DNA of 64,000 nt. It comes from Streptomyces sp. TLI_146. Its GTDB lineage: Bacteria; Actinomycetota; Actinomycetes; Streptomycetales; Streptomycetaceae. This document shows positions 50,755 through 60,060 of the stretch, one piece after another. The DNA lies in the NCBI RefSeq assembly GCF_002846415.1, contig NZ_PJMX01000001.1, forward strand, positions 3,782,001-3,846,000, in the 5' to 3' direction. The stretch's first letter is position 1. Each line of letters begins with the position of its first letter. The position numbers and the translations under genes were made by a program. Below the pieces are notes generated by a model, which was not told the DNA's origin, made no database searches, and saw only the letters and a list, made by a program, of their open reading frames with translations.

Positions 50755-51018
50755 ATGCCGCGTCCGACTGCAGCACAGCTCGCCTACGGTTCGGCCACCG
50801 TCGTCTTCTCGACCGTGGCCATGATTCTGCTCTCCCAGACCGAGTCGGGCGTCGGGGTGGGAGTGATAGTGCTCGCCGCGCTCCTGCTCGGACTGCTGGT
50901 CGCCGTGACGGTCCCCATGCCGAAAGCGGCGCGCACGGTTCGTACGAACCGCGCCGCCGCCGTCGGGGAGAGCGCCGAGCCGGGAGTGCGCGTACCGGCC
51001 GATTCGGTACGGAGCTGA
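50755..51018 (+). CDS. small two-helix membrane protein
   Basis: 87 aa with two hydrophobic segments (LAYGSATVVFSTVAMILLS and GVGVIVLAALLLGLLVAVTV) and a basic-acidic tail. No family recognised. ATG 50755 has GGACGGA upstream; converges with the RDD gene. Confidence 0.72.
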   Translation: MPRPTAAQLAYGSATVVFSTVAMILLSQTESGVGVGVIVLAALLLGLLVAVTVPMPKAARTVRTNRAAAVGESAEPGVRVPADSVRS

Positions 51019-51042
51019 CGCTCGGCACCGTCCGGCCCGGGG

Positions 51043-51804
51043 TCAGGGGGCGGTCGAGACCACCACCGTCTTCCCGGCCTTGTCGTGCAGGCCCTGTTTA
51101 TAGGGCTTGTCCGTGAGGATCGTGATGATGAGGACGATCTGCCACAGACACGGACAGCACAGCAGGGCGGGCAGCCAGAGCACGGCCGTGCGGGCCAGGG
51201 CCGCGCTGGTGGTGGGCACGCTGCCGTCGTTGAGCATCGCGACCCGCAGGTTCAGCAGCTTCTTGCCGACCGTCTGACCGTCGCGCTTCAGCATGATCGT
51301 GTCGTACGCGAGGTACGCCACGATACCGATGAGGTTCCAGGCGAGACCGCTGCCGCTGTACGCACGGCTGATGACGTCGGAGGTGTCCTCGCCGCTCCTC
51401 GTCTCGTACACCCAGCGGTCCGAGGTCGCCCACTCCAGGAGGCCGAGCGGGATCGCGATCAGCAGGGCGTCGATGATCCGGGCGAGCAGCCGCCGCCCGA
51501 AGTCGGCGAGCGGCGGCATCCCGCTGAGCGGGTCGGGGCCGCCGTACTGGTTTCCCCCGCCGTACGGGTCGTACGGCGGCGGGGTGCTGCCATAGGGCGA
51601 ACCAGGGGGCGGCGTGCCGTAGGGGCTTCCGGGGGGAGGGCCTCCGTACGGACCGCCGCCGGGGGGAGGGGTACCGCTGCCCGGAGGTGGGCCGCCTCCG
51701 GGGGGCGGGCCCTGGCTCCAGCCGGGGGGCTCGGAGGGCTCGGACGGCTTCTTGAGGAACGGGTCGTCCTCGGGCGGCTGGCCGGGCGGCGGTTCGTTGC
51801 TCAT
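51043..51804 (-). CDS. RDD family membrane protein, proline-rich N-terminus
   Basis: 253 aa. About 95 residues of Pro/Gly/Tyr-rich tail (repeats of PPPGSPYG) precede the RDD domain: LADFGRRLLARIIDALLIAI with the Arg-Asp-type signature, then DGQTVGKKLLNLRV and a last segment VLWLPALLCCPCLWQIVLI. Three membrane segments. Adjacent to a second RDD gene. Function unknown. Confidence 0.88.
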   Translation of the reverse strand: MSNEPPPGQPPEDDPFLKKPSEPSEPPGWSQGPPPGGGPPPGSGTPPPGGGPYGGPPPGSPYGTPPPGSPYGSTPPPYDPYGGGNQYGGPDPLSGMPPLADFGRRLLARIIDALLIAIPLGLLEWATSDRWVYETRSGEDTSDVISRAYSGSGLAWNLIGIVAYLAYDTIMLKRDGQTVGKKLLNLRVAMLNDGSVPTTSAALARTAVLWLPALLCCPCLWQIVLIITILTDKPYKQGLHDKAGKTVVVSTAP

Positions 51805-51883
51805 GTCCGCAGTGCACCGCGCGGGGTGGCACCCCGCAACGGCACGGGGACCGTTCGGGGTACCCCGCCGCGCGGAGGAGGCG

Positions 51884-53383
51884 TCAGGTGCCCGCGACGA
51901 AGGTCCGGGCCGCCTTGTCGTGCCAGCACTGGCGCCACGGCCGGTCGAACAGGCACCACACGACGTTGACCACGCCGACGGCGAGTACGCCCAGGACGCC
52001 GTAGACCAGCCAGCGGCGCAGGGCCGCGCCGAAGGCGGGCGGCTCGTGCGACTCGATGTCGCGCACCTGGACCCGCAGCAGCCGCTTGCCCAGCGTGCGG
52101 CCCCACTTGGCGGTGGGCAGCGCCTCGTAGACCACACCGAGGAGCAGGAACGCGCCGAGCACGAGGGCGAGGTAGCCGCCGGTGGTGCCGTCCAGGAGGT
52201 AGACCGTCACCGTCTCACCGGACAGCTTCGCGGCGTCGATCTTCTCCTGGATGTGGTCCGCGCCCTTGATCCAGAGCGGCAGGGCGAGACCGCCGACGGC
52301 CCCGCCGAGCACCAGGGTGTCCACGAGCCGGGCGGCCAGGCGCCGCCCGAGACCGGCGGGCCGGGCCGCCGCCTGCGCCCGGGCGGCCCGCAGGAACGGG
52401 TCCTCCACGGGCGGCTTCCACGGCACCACGGGCTCCCCGGGCCCCGGCCGCTCCTCGGGCCGCGCCAGCTGGTGCACCTGCTGCGCCCAGGACGCGGAGC
52501 CCCCGCCGGACCCGGTGGTGACGGGCGAGGAGGGCGCGGCGGCCTGCTGCGGCGCCTGCTGCTGTACGGGGGCGGGCTGCTGCGGTACGGAGTGCTGCTG
52601 CGGTACGGGCGCGGACTGCGGGGCGATCGGCGCCGAGGGCAGCGCGGCCCGGGCGGGCGCGGGCTGGACGGCGGCCGGACTTCCCTGCGGCTCGCCCCGG
52701 CGCGGGTCGGCCACGCGCGGGTCGCCCCCGACGCGCGGGTCCTCAGGCCGCTGCCGGCCCGGCAACGGCTGAGCGGGCAGCGACTGCACCGGCACCGGCG
52801 CCCCCGCCGGAGCCCGCCCGAACCCCTGGCCCGGCGGGACGGGGGCCGGGTCGGCGGGCAACGGCACAGCCGCCCCGGCCCGCTCGGACGCCGACCCGGC
52901 GGGCAGCGGCAGCGGCTGCGGCCGCCCGGCCTCGGGCTGGGCGGGAAGCGGCTGGGCGGGAAGCGGCTGGGGCGTCTGCCCCGGCGCCGGATCCCCCGGC
53001 TGCCCCCATGACACCCGCCGCGCCGCGTCGTCGCCGAAGCCCGACTGGTGGGAGGCGTCGGCCTGCCAGGCCGGGGCCGGGTCGGGGCGGCTGCCGTGGA
53101 GGGGGGCGGGGTCGGGCTCGTCGAGGAAGACGGGGCCCGTCTCCTCCACGGCGGGCGCGGGCGACGGCATCGGCGTCGGCGGGGCCGAGGCGAGGGCGGG
53201 CGCCGCCGGGGCCGCGCCGGCCGGCGGCGCGGGCATGGTTTCGCCCTCGGCCGGGGCGGGCCGGCTCGTACCGGGCACCCAGGCGGCGCCGTTCCAATAC
53301 CGGACATATCCGGGGATGGACGGATCGGGGTAGAAGCCGGCGGCGGGGGTTCCGTCTCCGGTAGCCGGGGTGGGGGCGCTCAT
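51884..53383 (-). CDS. RDD family protein with DUF2510 domain
   Basis: 499 aa. An N-terminal DUF2510 module (AGFYPDPSIPGYVRYWNGAA) is followed by about 280 residues of Pro/Ala/Gln-rich linker, and then an RDD domain with RRLAARLVDTLVLGGAVGG and GRTLGKRLLRVQVRD. ATG 53383 gives the family start. Paralogous domain arrangement with the neighbouring RDD gene. Confidence 0.88.
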   Translation of the reverse strand: MSAPTPATGDGTPAAGFYPDPSIPGYVRYWNGAAWVPGTSRPAPAEGETMPAPPAGAAPAAPALASAPPTPMPSPAPAVEETGPVFLDEPDPAPLHGSRPDPAPAWQADASHQSGFGDDAARRVSWGQPGDPAPGQTPQPLPAQPLPAQPEAGRPQPLPLPAGSASERAGAAVPLPADPAPVPPGQGFGRAPAGAPVPVQSLPAQPLPGRQRPEDPRVGGDPRVADPRRGEPQGSPAAVQPAPARAALPSAPIAPQSAPVPQQHSVPQQPAPVQQQAPQQAAAPSSPVTTGSGGGSASWAQQVHQLARPEERPGPGEPVVPWKPPVEDPFLRAARAQAAARPAGLGRRLAARLVDTLVLGGAVGGLALPLWIKGADHIQEKIDAAKLSGETVTVYLLDGTTGGYLALVLGAFLLLGVVYEALPTAKWGRTLGKRLLRVQVRDIESHEPPAFGAALRRWLVYGVLGVLAVGVVNVVWCLFDRPWRQCWHDKAARTFVAGT

Positions 53384-53559
53384 CACGGTCCCGTATCTGC
53401 TCGTGGGCCTCGTCAATACAGGGGTCCACATCTACCAGACGGGCGACCGCCCCCGGGCGGGTCCGTCGGTACCGACCACTATCCGGTCAACGTTCAGGCA
53501 CCTCTCACCCGCCCGTGGACCGGGCCCGGAACCCCTCGTCCGGGCCGTTTCCCGGGCCG

Positions 53560-53576
53560 CCGGAAAAATTTTCCGG
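53560..53576. promoter_or_regulatory. palindrome upstream of ssgG
   Basis: CCGGAAAA-A-TTTTCCGG, a perfect 8-1-8 palindrome with an A/T core, unusual in this G+C background, 86 bases before the ssgG start. Confidence 0.45.
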
Positions 53577-53661
53577 AAGTCGCGTCATAGCCGCGCGGTA
53601 CCCCGCTCTCACCTGGTGCGGCCCGATCACGGGCCCGTACCAGGAGAGGAAAGGCACTGTC

Positions 53662-54165
53662 ATGCACACCGTGGTGGAACGCGAGCTGGAGCTCAAACTC
53701 GTGCTGTCGCCGGAGCGCAGCATCCCGGTCCCGGCCCGGCTGACCTATCGCACGGACGACCCGTACGCCGTGCACATCACCTTCCACATCGGCTCCGATC
53801 ACCCCGTCAACTGGACGTTCGCCCGTGAGCTGCTCGTCGAGGGGGTGTTCCGGCCGTGCGGCCACGGCGACGTCCGGATCTGGCCCACCAAGGTGGACGG
53901 GCGCAGCGTGATCCTGATGGCGCTCAGCTCGCCGGACGGCGACGCACTCCTGGAGGCGCCGTCCGCCCAGGTGTCGGCGTGGCTGGAGCGGACGCTGCGG
54001 GTGGTCCCCCCGGGTTCTGAGACCGAGCAGCTCGGCATCGACGACGGCCTCGCCGAGCTGCTCGCGCCCACGACCGGCCGCACGCCCGGCCGCACCCGCG
54101 CCGAGGAGCTGTACCTGAACGACCCGTGGCCCTCGGACGAGTCGCGGCCGGAGGAAGGTGCGTGA
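53662..54165 (+). CDS. ssgG: SsgA-like sporulation cell-division protein
   Basis: 167 aa. SALP features: VERELELKLVLSPERSIPVP, LTYRTDDPYAVHITFHIG, VNWTFARELLVEG and the VRIWPTK block. These proteins position septa and wall enzymes in sporulating aerial hyphae. Symbol by synteny with the S. coelicolor ssgG region (between inhA/RDD genes and glcD/hppD). Shine-Dalgarno GGAGAGG precedes ATG 53662. Confidence 0.88.
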   Translation: MHTVVERELELKLVLSPERSIPVPARLTYRTDDPYAVHITFHIGSDHPVNWTFARELLVEGVFRPCGHGDVRIWPTKVDGRSVILMALSSPDGDALLEAPSAQVSAWLERTLRVVPPGSETEQLGIDDGLAELLAPTTGRTPGRTRAEELYLNDPWPSDESRPEEGA

Positions 54166-54208
54166 CGGGAGGGGAAGCAGACGCACAAGGCACAGGAGTA
54201 ACGGTTGT

Positions 54209-55618
54209 TCAGAACAGCTTGCCGGGGTTCAGCAGCCCCAGCGGGTCGAAGGTCCGCTTGACCGCGCGCTGCATCTCCACGCCCACCGGGCCGAGTTCGC
54301 GGGCCAGCCACTCCTTCTTCAGCACGCCCACGCCGTGCTCGCCGGTGATCGTGCCGCCCAGCTCCAGACCGAGCGCCATGATCTCGTCGAAGGACTCCCG
54401 GGCCCGCCGCGACTCGTCCTCGTCGGCGTGGTCGAAGCAGACCACCGGGTGGGTGTTGCCGTCCCCGGCGTGCGCGCAGACGCCGATGGTCAGGTCGTAC
54501 TTGGCGGCGATCGCCGAGGTGCCCTCCAGCATCGCGGCGAGCCGCGAGCGCGGGACGCAGACGTCGTCGATCATTGTGGCCGGTTTGATGGTCTCCAGCG
54601 CGGTGAGCGACAACCGCCTTGCCTGGAGCAGCAGTTCGGACTCGGCGGCCGACTCGGCCGGGACCACCTGGACGGCTCCCGCGGCGGTGCACAGCTCCCC
54701 CACGGCGGCCAGGTCGGAGGCAGGGTCGGGGGTGTCGAAGGCGGCGAGCAGCAGCGCCTCGGTGCTCTCCGGCAGACCCATGTGGGCCATGCGGTTGACG
54801 GCCCGTACGGTCGTGCGGTCCATGAGTTCGAGCAGCGACGGCGTGTGGCCGCGCTCCATGATCGCGCAGACTGCCTCGCAGGCGGCGGCCGCGGAGGGGA
54901 ACTCGGCGGCGAGCACCAGCTGCTCGGGCGGCGCGGGCCGCAGCGCAAGGACGGCCTTGACCACGATGCCGAGGCTGCCCTCGGAGCCGACGAAGAGCCG
55001 GGTCAGGTCATATCCGGCGACGCCCTTGGCGGTGCGGCGGCCGGTCTCCAGGAGACGGCCGTCGGCGAGGACGACGTCGAGGCCGAGGACGTACTCGGCG
55101 GTCACCCCGTACTTCACACAGCACAGCCCGCCGGACGCGGTGCCGATGTTCCCGCCGATGGTGCACTGCTCCCAACTGGACGGATCCGGCGGGTAGTAGA
55201 GCCCGTGTTCCATGACTTTCCGGGAGAGCACGGCGTTGACGACACCGGGCTCGACGACCGCGACCCGGTCGACCGGGCTGATCTCCAGGATCCGGTCCAT
55301 CCGGACCAGGGACAGCACGACGCAGCCCTCGGTCGCGTTGGCGCCGCCCGACAGACCGGTGCGGGCGCCCTGCGGCACGACCGGGACGCGCAGCTCGGTG
55401 GCGGTGCGCATGACGTGCTGGACCTGCTCGACCGTACGCGGCAGGACGACCACGGCCGGGGCCCCGGCCGCGCAGAAGCTCGCCATGTCATGGGCGTACG
55501 AGGCGGCGACGTCCGGGTCGGTGATCAGCGCGTCGGCGGGCAGACCCGCGCGCAGCCGTTCGAGGAGGGCGCCCGGCTCGGGGGCGGGCGGGGCGACGGG
55601 CTCGGCTCCATCGTTCAT
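54209..55618 (-). CDS. GlcD-like FAD-linked oxidase
   Basis: 469 aa, FAD-binding PCMH/VAO type, as in glycolate or D-lactate oxidase subunit GlcD. PVVPQGARTGLSGGANATEG and CTIGGNIGTASGGLCCVKYG bind FAD; CAHAGDGNTHPVV with the metal His and ITGEHGVGVLKK are diagnostic of GlcD/D-LDH. No GlcE/GlcF partners are adjacent. Confidence 0.92.
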   Translation of the reverse strand: MNDGAEPVAPPAPEPGALLERLRAGLPADALITDPDVAASYAHDMASFCAAGAPAVVVLPRTVEQVQHVMRTATELRVPVVPQGARTGLSGGANATEGCVVLSLVRMDRILEISPVDRVAVVEPGVVNAVLSRKVMEHGLYYPPDPSSWEQCTIGGNIGTASGGLCCVKYGVTAEYVLGLDVVLADGRLLETGRRTAKGVAGYDLTRLFVGSEGSLGIVVKAVLALRPAPPEQLVLAAEFPSAAAACEAVCAIMERGHTPSLLELMDRTTVRAVNRMAHMGLPESTEALLLAAFDTPDPASDLAAVGELCTAAGAVQVVPAESAAESELLLQARRLSLTALETIKPATMIDDVCVPRSRLAAMLEGTSAIAAKYDLTIGVCAHAGDGNTHPVVCFDHADEDESRRARESFDEIMALGLELGGTITGEHGVGVLKKEWLARELGPVGVEMQRAVKRTFDPLGLLNPGKLF

Positions 55619-55715
55619 GATCCCAGCGTGGCACCCGGGGCCATCGGTGTGAACCCTGCGCGGCCCGGCGGGCGCGGACGGGATGTGCTCTTCGTATGGA
55701 CGCACAGTGATCGGC

Positions 55716-57281
55716 ATGGAGAGCGAAGACGAATGGCCGCCGCACCGGCAGACCCTGACGCTGCCGCCGCCGGCGCGGCCCACGCCGCTGGAGCCGGCCG
55801 GGCCGCCGCCCGCCCGCACCGCGCGCCGCACGATGATCGGCGCGGCCGTGGCCGCGCTGCTGACCGCCGGGGTCCTGGTGGTCCTGCCGACCCGGTTCGG
55901 CGGCGGCCAGGACGCGCCGCCGCCCGCGCCGGGGCCGGTCGCGCGGGCGCTGACGGCCGTCGGGGCGGGGGCGCCCGCGGCGGCCGCCGATCTGACCGCG
56001 CTGATCGCGGACCGGCGGGCGTGGGTGCGCACGCACCCCTCGGACGACGCGTCCTGGGCGGTGCTCGGCTCGGCCTATCTGGGGCGCGGGCTGCGGGCTG
56101 CGGACTCCTCGTACTATCCGCGCGCCGAGTGGGCCCTGCGCCGCTCGCTGGCGGTCCGGCCGGCCGCGCGGGGCAACGCGGACGCGCAGATCGGTCTGGC
56201 GGCGCTGGCCAACGCGCGGCACGACTACGGGACCGCGCGGACGCTGGCCGAGGAGGTCCGGCGGCGCGATCCCAAGCGCTGGACGGTGTATCCGGTGCTG
56301 ATCGACGCGTACGGGGGCCTGGGTGACCTCAAGGGCGCGAGCAGGTCGGTGGAGCAGCTGCTCGATCTGCGCGGCGGCTCGGTGGCGCTGGCGGCGTCGG
56401 GGGCGGTGTACCGGGAGCGGGGCTGGCGCGAGGACGCGGCGGCGGCGCTGACCGAGGCGGCCGCGTACGCCACGACGCCGGTCCAGAAGGCCGACTGCCT
56501 GCGGCAGTTGGGGGACCTGGCGTGGGACCGGGGCGAGCCCGCCGAGGCGCTCGCCCAGCACTCGGCGGCGCTGCGCACGGATCCGGGCGGGCACGCGGCG
56601 CTGGCGGGCAAGGCCCGTGCGGAGCTCGCGCTCGGCCGTACGGCGGCGGCCCGCCACGACTACGCGGCGGCGGTGGCGCGCCTGCCGCGCCCCGAATACC
56701 TGCTGGAGCTGGGCGAGTTGTACGAGTCGCTCGGGCTCGGCGCGGACGCCCGCGCCCAGTACGCGCGGCTGCGCGCGCGGGCCGCGTCGGACGACGGGCA
56801 CGGGGTGAACGACGCACTCGTCCTCGGCCGCTTCGAGGCGGACCACGGCGCGCCGGAGTCGGCGGTGGAGCGGCTGCGCGCGCAGTGGCGGCGGACGCCG
56901 AACGCGGCGGTGGCGGATGCGCTGGGGTGGGCGCTGTACCGGGCCGGGGAGCCGGAGGAGGGGCTCGTGTTCCTGAAGCAGGCGGCGGAGAAGGGGGGCC
57001 GGAGCGCGTTGTTCTCCTACCACCGGGGGGTGCTGGAGCGGGAGCTCGGGCAGTCCGGTCCGGCTCGGCGCGATCTGGAGGAGGCGCTGCGGACGAATCC
57101 GTACTTCTCGCCGCTGCTGGCGCCGAAGGCGCGGGAGGGGTTGGAGGGGTTGGGGGAGCCGGCGGAGGGGGGTCCGAAGGACGTGTACGGCTACGTGCCG
57201 GATCCGCCGACGGGGTCGGGGTCGTCGGGGTCGGGGTCTTCGGGCTCGGCCGCGGCCGCGGCCCGCAAGCGGAAGCAATAG
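55716..57281 (+). CDS. membrane-anchored TPR protein
   Basis: 521 aa. A Pro-rich cytoplasmic tail, one membrane segment (residues 52-70, GAAVAALLTAGVLVVLPT), then many TPR units (WAVLGSAYLGRGLRA, AEALAQHSAALRTDPGGHAA and others) and a Gly/Ser tail ending in basic residues. Likely a scaffold facing the outside; function unknown. Confidence 0.83.
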   Translation: MESEDEWPPHRQTLTLPPPARPTPLEPAGPPPARTARRTMIGAAVAALLTAGVLVVLPTRFGGGQDAPPPAPGPVARALTAVGAGAPAAAADLTALIADRRAWVRTHPSDDASWAVLGSAYLGRGLRAADSSYYPRAEWALRRSLAVRPAARGNADAQIGLAALANARHDYGTARTLAEEVRRRDPKRWTVYPVLIDAYGGLGDLKGASRSVEQLLDLRGGSVALAASGAVYRERGWREDAAAALTEAAAYATTPVQKADCLRQLGDLAWDRGEPAEALAQHSAALRTDPGGHAALAGKARAELALGRTAAARHDYAAAVARLPRPEYLLELGELYESLGLGADARAQYARLRARAASDDGHGVNDALVLGRFEADHGAPESAVERLRAQWRRTPNAAVADALGWALYRAGEPEEGLVFLKQAAEKGGRSALFSYHRGVLERELGQSGPARRDLEEALRTNPYFSPLLAPKAREGLEGLGEPAEGGPKDVYGYVPDPPTGSGSSGSGSSGSAAAAARKRKQ

Positions 57282-57307
57282 CCCCCCGGGGGCTTCGCCC
57301 CGGACCC

Positions 57308-57454
57308 CGTTCGTCTACGGACCGTGGACGGCTGGTCGCGCAGTTCCCCGCGCCCCTTAAGTGCCGCTGCGCGGCAATCCCCTGGGCGGCCCGGAGGGTC
57401 GCATTTAGGGGCGCGGGGAACTGCGCGACCAGCCACCCACCGGCCCGCAGACAA
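57308..57454. repeat. facing pair of the dispersed repeat
   Basis: Reverse copy 57308-57360 and forward copy 57404-57454, with a 43-base variable spacer, between the converging TPR and hppD genes. Same design as at 40247-40380. Confidence 0.85.
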
Positions 57455-57554
57455 AGACCGGGCACAAACGGCCCGCGGCCCCACAGGTCAGGTCCGTGGG
57501 GCCGCAGGGTTATGACCGTAACTCAACTACCGTGCTCGCACGGCGAGTTGTAGG

Positions 57555-58700
57555 TCACAGATTGCCCCGCTTCTCCTGCTCCCGCTCGATCGCCTCGAAG
57601 AGCGCCTTGAAGTTGCCCTTGCCGAAACCCATCGAACCGTGCCGCTCGATCATTTCGAAGAAGACCGTCGGCCGGTCCTGCACCGGCTTGGTGAAGATCT
57701 GGAGGAGGTAGCCGTCCTCGTCGCGGTCCACGAGGATCTTCAGCTCGCGCAGGGTCTCGACGGGCACCCGGGTCTCGCCCGCCCACTCGCCCAGCGTGTC
57801 GTAGTACGAGTCCGGCGTGTCCAGGAACGTGACGCCCGCGGCGCGCATCGCCCGTACCGTGGAGACGATGTCGTTCGTGGCGAGCGCGATGTGCTGGACG
57901 CCCGCGCCCCCGTAGAACTCCAGGTACTCGTCGATCTGCGACTTCTTCTTCGCGATCGCGGGCTCGTTGATCGGGAACTTGACCTTGAGCGTGCCGTCCG
58001 CGACCACCTTCGACATCAGCGCGCTGTACTCGGTCGCGATGTCGTCGCCCACGAACTCCTTCATGTTCGTGAAGCCCATGACCTTGTTGTAGAACGCGAC
58101 CCACTCGTTCATCTTGCCGAGCTCGACGTTGCCGACGCAGTGGTCGATCGCCTGGAACGTGCGCTTGGCCGGCGGCTCCACCATCGGGTCGGCGGCGACG
58201 AAGCCGGGCAGGTACGGGCCGGAGTAGCCGGACCTGTCGACCAGGGTGTGCCGGGTCTTGCCGTACGTGGCGATCGCCGCCAGCACCACCGTGCCGTGCT
58301 CGTCCTTCAGCTCGTACGGCTCGGCGAGGCCGGTCGCGCCGTGCTCGGTGGCGTACTTGTACGCCGCGCGCGCGTCCGGCACCTCGATGGCGAGGTCGAC
58401 GACGCCGTCGCCGTGCTCGGCCACGTGGTCGGCCAGGAAGCGGCCGTGATCGGTGGACGCCTTGATGACGGAGGTCAACACGAAACGGGCGGACCCGTTG
58501 GTCAGGACGTACGAGGCCGTCTCGCGGCTGCCGTTCTCCGGTCCGGAGTACGCGACGAGCTTCATGCCGAAGGCGGTCGAGTAGTAGTGCGCGGCCTGCT
58601 TGGCGTTGCCCACGGCGAAGACGACCGCGTCCATTCCCTTCACCGGGAAGGGGTCGGCCTGCCGGGCGGTGTCGGGGGTGTGATCGATGGTCTCAGTCAT
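57555..58700 (-). CDS. hppD: 4-hydroxyphenylpyruvate dioxygenase
   Basis: 381 aa Fe(II) enzyme of tyrosine breakdown, making homogentisate. Two vicinal-oxygen-chelate halves; metal ligands in QAIDHCVGN, GVQHIALAT and VFFEMIERHG (the final Glu). Divergent from an Lrp/AsnC-type regulator; in S. coelicolor hppD is reported to be controlled by HpdA and HpdR. Confidence 0.95.
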   Translation of the reverse strand: MTETIDHTPDTARQADPFPVKGMDAVVFAVGNAKQAAHYYSTAFGMKLVAYSGPENGSRETASYVLTNGSARFVLTSVIKASTDHGRFLADHVAEHGDGVVDLAIEVPDARAAYKYATEHGATGLAEPYELKDEHGTVVLAAIATYGKTRHTLVDRSGYSGPYLPGFVAADPMVEPPAKRTFQAIDHCVGNVELGKMNEWVAFYNKVMGFTNMKEFVGDDIATEYSALMSKVVADGTLKVKFPINEPAIAKKKSQIDEYLEFYGGAGVQHIALATNDIVSTVRAMRAAGVTFLDTPDSYYDTLGEWAGETRVPVETLRELKILVDRDEDGYLLQIFTKPVQDRPTVFFEMIERHGSMGFGKGNFKALFEAIEREQEKRGNL

Positions 58701-58726
58701 AGCGGCAGGCTCCCCCCGTCCTGCAA

Positions 58727-58759
58727 GGTGCGCAATAGTTTGTGTTCGGGGTGGGCAAT
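58727..58759. promoter_or_regulatory. direct repeats in the hppD/Lrp gap
   Basis: GGTGCGCAAT (58727-58736) and GGTGGGCAAT (58750-58759) differ at one base and lie 23 bp apart, about two helical turns, in the divergent hppD-regulator gap. They may be regulator sites. Confidence 0.45.
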
Positions 58760-58821
58760 CTGACCAGTGACAGGGCCGCCCCCACCCGCTTTCTGTACAT
58801 CGTGACCATCCGGAGAGGCTC

Positions 58822-59295
58822 ATGGCGATCGATCATCTGGACGGGCGGCTCATCGTGCTCCTGGCGCGGGAGCCGCGTATCGGGGTCCTTGAGGCGTCCC
58901 GTCGGCTCGGCGTGGCGCGCGGCACCGTACAGGCCCGGCTCGACCGGCTTCAGTCGAACGGAGTCATCCGGGGATTCGGCCCGGACGTCGACCCGGCGGC
59001 GCTCGGCTACCCGGTGACCGCCTTCGCGACCCTGGAGATCAAACAGGGCCAGGGCGCCGACGTACGGGCGCACTTGGCCACCGTGCCCGAGGTCCTGGAG
59101 CTGCACACCACCACCGGGCACGGCGACATGCTCTGCCGTCTGGTGGCCCGCTCCAACGCCGATCTCCAGCGGGTGATCGACCGGGTCGTCGGTTTTGACG
59201 GCATCGTCCGGGCCTCCACGGCGATCGTCATGGAGAACCCCGTCCCCCTGCGGATCATCCCGCTGGTGGAGCAGGCGGCCCAGGACGCACGCTGA
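58822..59295 (+). CDS. Lrp/AsnC family regulator
   Basis: 157 aa. An N-terminal winged helix-turn-helix (AIDHLDGRLIVLLAREPRIG, then VLEASRRLGVARGTVQARLD) and a C-terminal RAM ligand-binding domain. Divergent from hppD and therefore the likely local regulator; it occupies the position of one of the two known hppD regulators. I do not assign the symbol because I cannot confirm which is which. Confidence 0.9.
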   Translation: MAIDHLDGRLIVLLAREPRIGVLEASRRLGVARGTVQARLDRLQSNGVIRGFGPDVDPAALGYPVTAFATLEIKQGQGADVRAHLATVPEVLELHTTTGHGDMLCRLVARSNADLQRVIDRVVGFDGIVRASTAIVMENPVPLRIIPLVEQAAQDAR

Positions 59296-59306
59296 CGCTG
59301 TACGTC

Positions 59307-59375
59307 GCAAAGACTCCCTTGCAAAGAGTTCGATGCAAAGAAATGCTTGCAACAACTTCTTTGCAGGTCTACGGT
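59307..59375 (+). promoter_or_regulatory. 14-bp iterated GCAAAG sites and leaderless promoter of the ArsR gene
   Basis: GCAAAG occurs at 59307, 59321 and 59335, exactly 14 bp apart, and a GCAACA variant at 59349. GCAAAGAA (59335-59342) also faces TTCTTTGC (59357-59364) as an inverted repeat. TTGCAA (59347-59352), a 17-base spacer and TACGGT (59370-59375) form a good promoter, whose start would fall at the ATG of the ArsR gene, 59382, implying a leaderless transcript. Confidence 0.6.
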
Positions 59376-59381
59376 TGAGCC

Positions 59382-60005
59382 ATGACCGAGCACGACGACC
59401 CGAAGCCCGAGGCCCCGACGACCGAAAGCCCGAAGGGCGGGCCCCGTGAGCGCACGCTCGACGCGCACTCCCTGCGCGGCCTGGCCCATCCCCTGCGGAT
59501 CCGCCTGCTGGCGGCGCTGCGGCACGACGGCCCGGCCACCGCCTCCCAGCTGGGCGGACGGCTCGGCGAGTCCAGCGGCGCGACCAGCTACCACCTGCGC
59601 CAGCTCGCCGCGCACGGCTTCGTCGAGGACGCGCCCGAGCACGGCAAGGGCCGCGAGCGCTGGTGGCGGGCCGCCCACGACGGCACCAGCTTCACCGAGG
59701 AGCTGCACCACGACCCCGACCCCGAGGTGCGCGGCGCCGCCGACCTGTTCATGCACGAGATCGCGACCATCCACACCCAGGAGCTCTCGACCTGGCTGGG
59801 CACCGCCAGCAACTGGCCCGACGAGTGGGCCACCAGCTCGGACATGAGCGACTTCACGCTCCGGCTGACCGCCGCGCAGCTGCGCGAGCTCAACGAGAAG
59901 GCGCACGAGCTGATCGAGAGCTACCGCGGCCTCGCCCACACCGAGGCCGAGGACACCGCCCAGGTCCGCGTCCACCTGCACTCGTTCCCGCGCAAGAGCC
60001 ACTGA
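59382..60005 (+). CDS. ArsR family winged-helix regulator
   Basis: 207 aa. The HTH region is residues 25-105 (GLAHPLRIRLLAALRHDGPA, SGATSYHLRQLAAHGFVEDA). An extra C-terminal helical part of about 100 residues lacks the usual metal-binding Cys residues, so it is unlikely to be a metal sensor. Precedes a small ORF and an MFS gene it probably controls, along with itself, via the GCAAAG sites. No Shine-Dalgarno is visible. Confidence 0.9.
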   Translation: MTEHDDPKPEAPTTESPKGGPRERTLDAHSLRGLAHPLRIRLLAALRHDGPATASQLGGRLGESSGATSYHLRQLAAHGFVEDAPEHGKGRERWWRAAHDGTSFTEELHHDPDPEVRGAADLFMHEIATIHTQELSTWLGTASNWPDEWATSSDMSDFTLRLTAAQLRELNEKAHELIESYRGLAHTEAEDTAQVRVHLHSFPRKSH

Positions 60006-60060
60006 CCACACGCCTGACACGCCCGACACGCCTGTACGAGCAGCGAAGGGATCACGCGCC

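Noticed and set aside
50484..50756. Minus-strand 90-codon frame upstream of inhA
   Set aside because: Lacks a Shine-Dalgarno and family features, and overlaps the A/T-rich promoter region.
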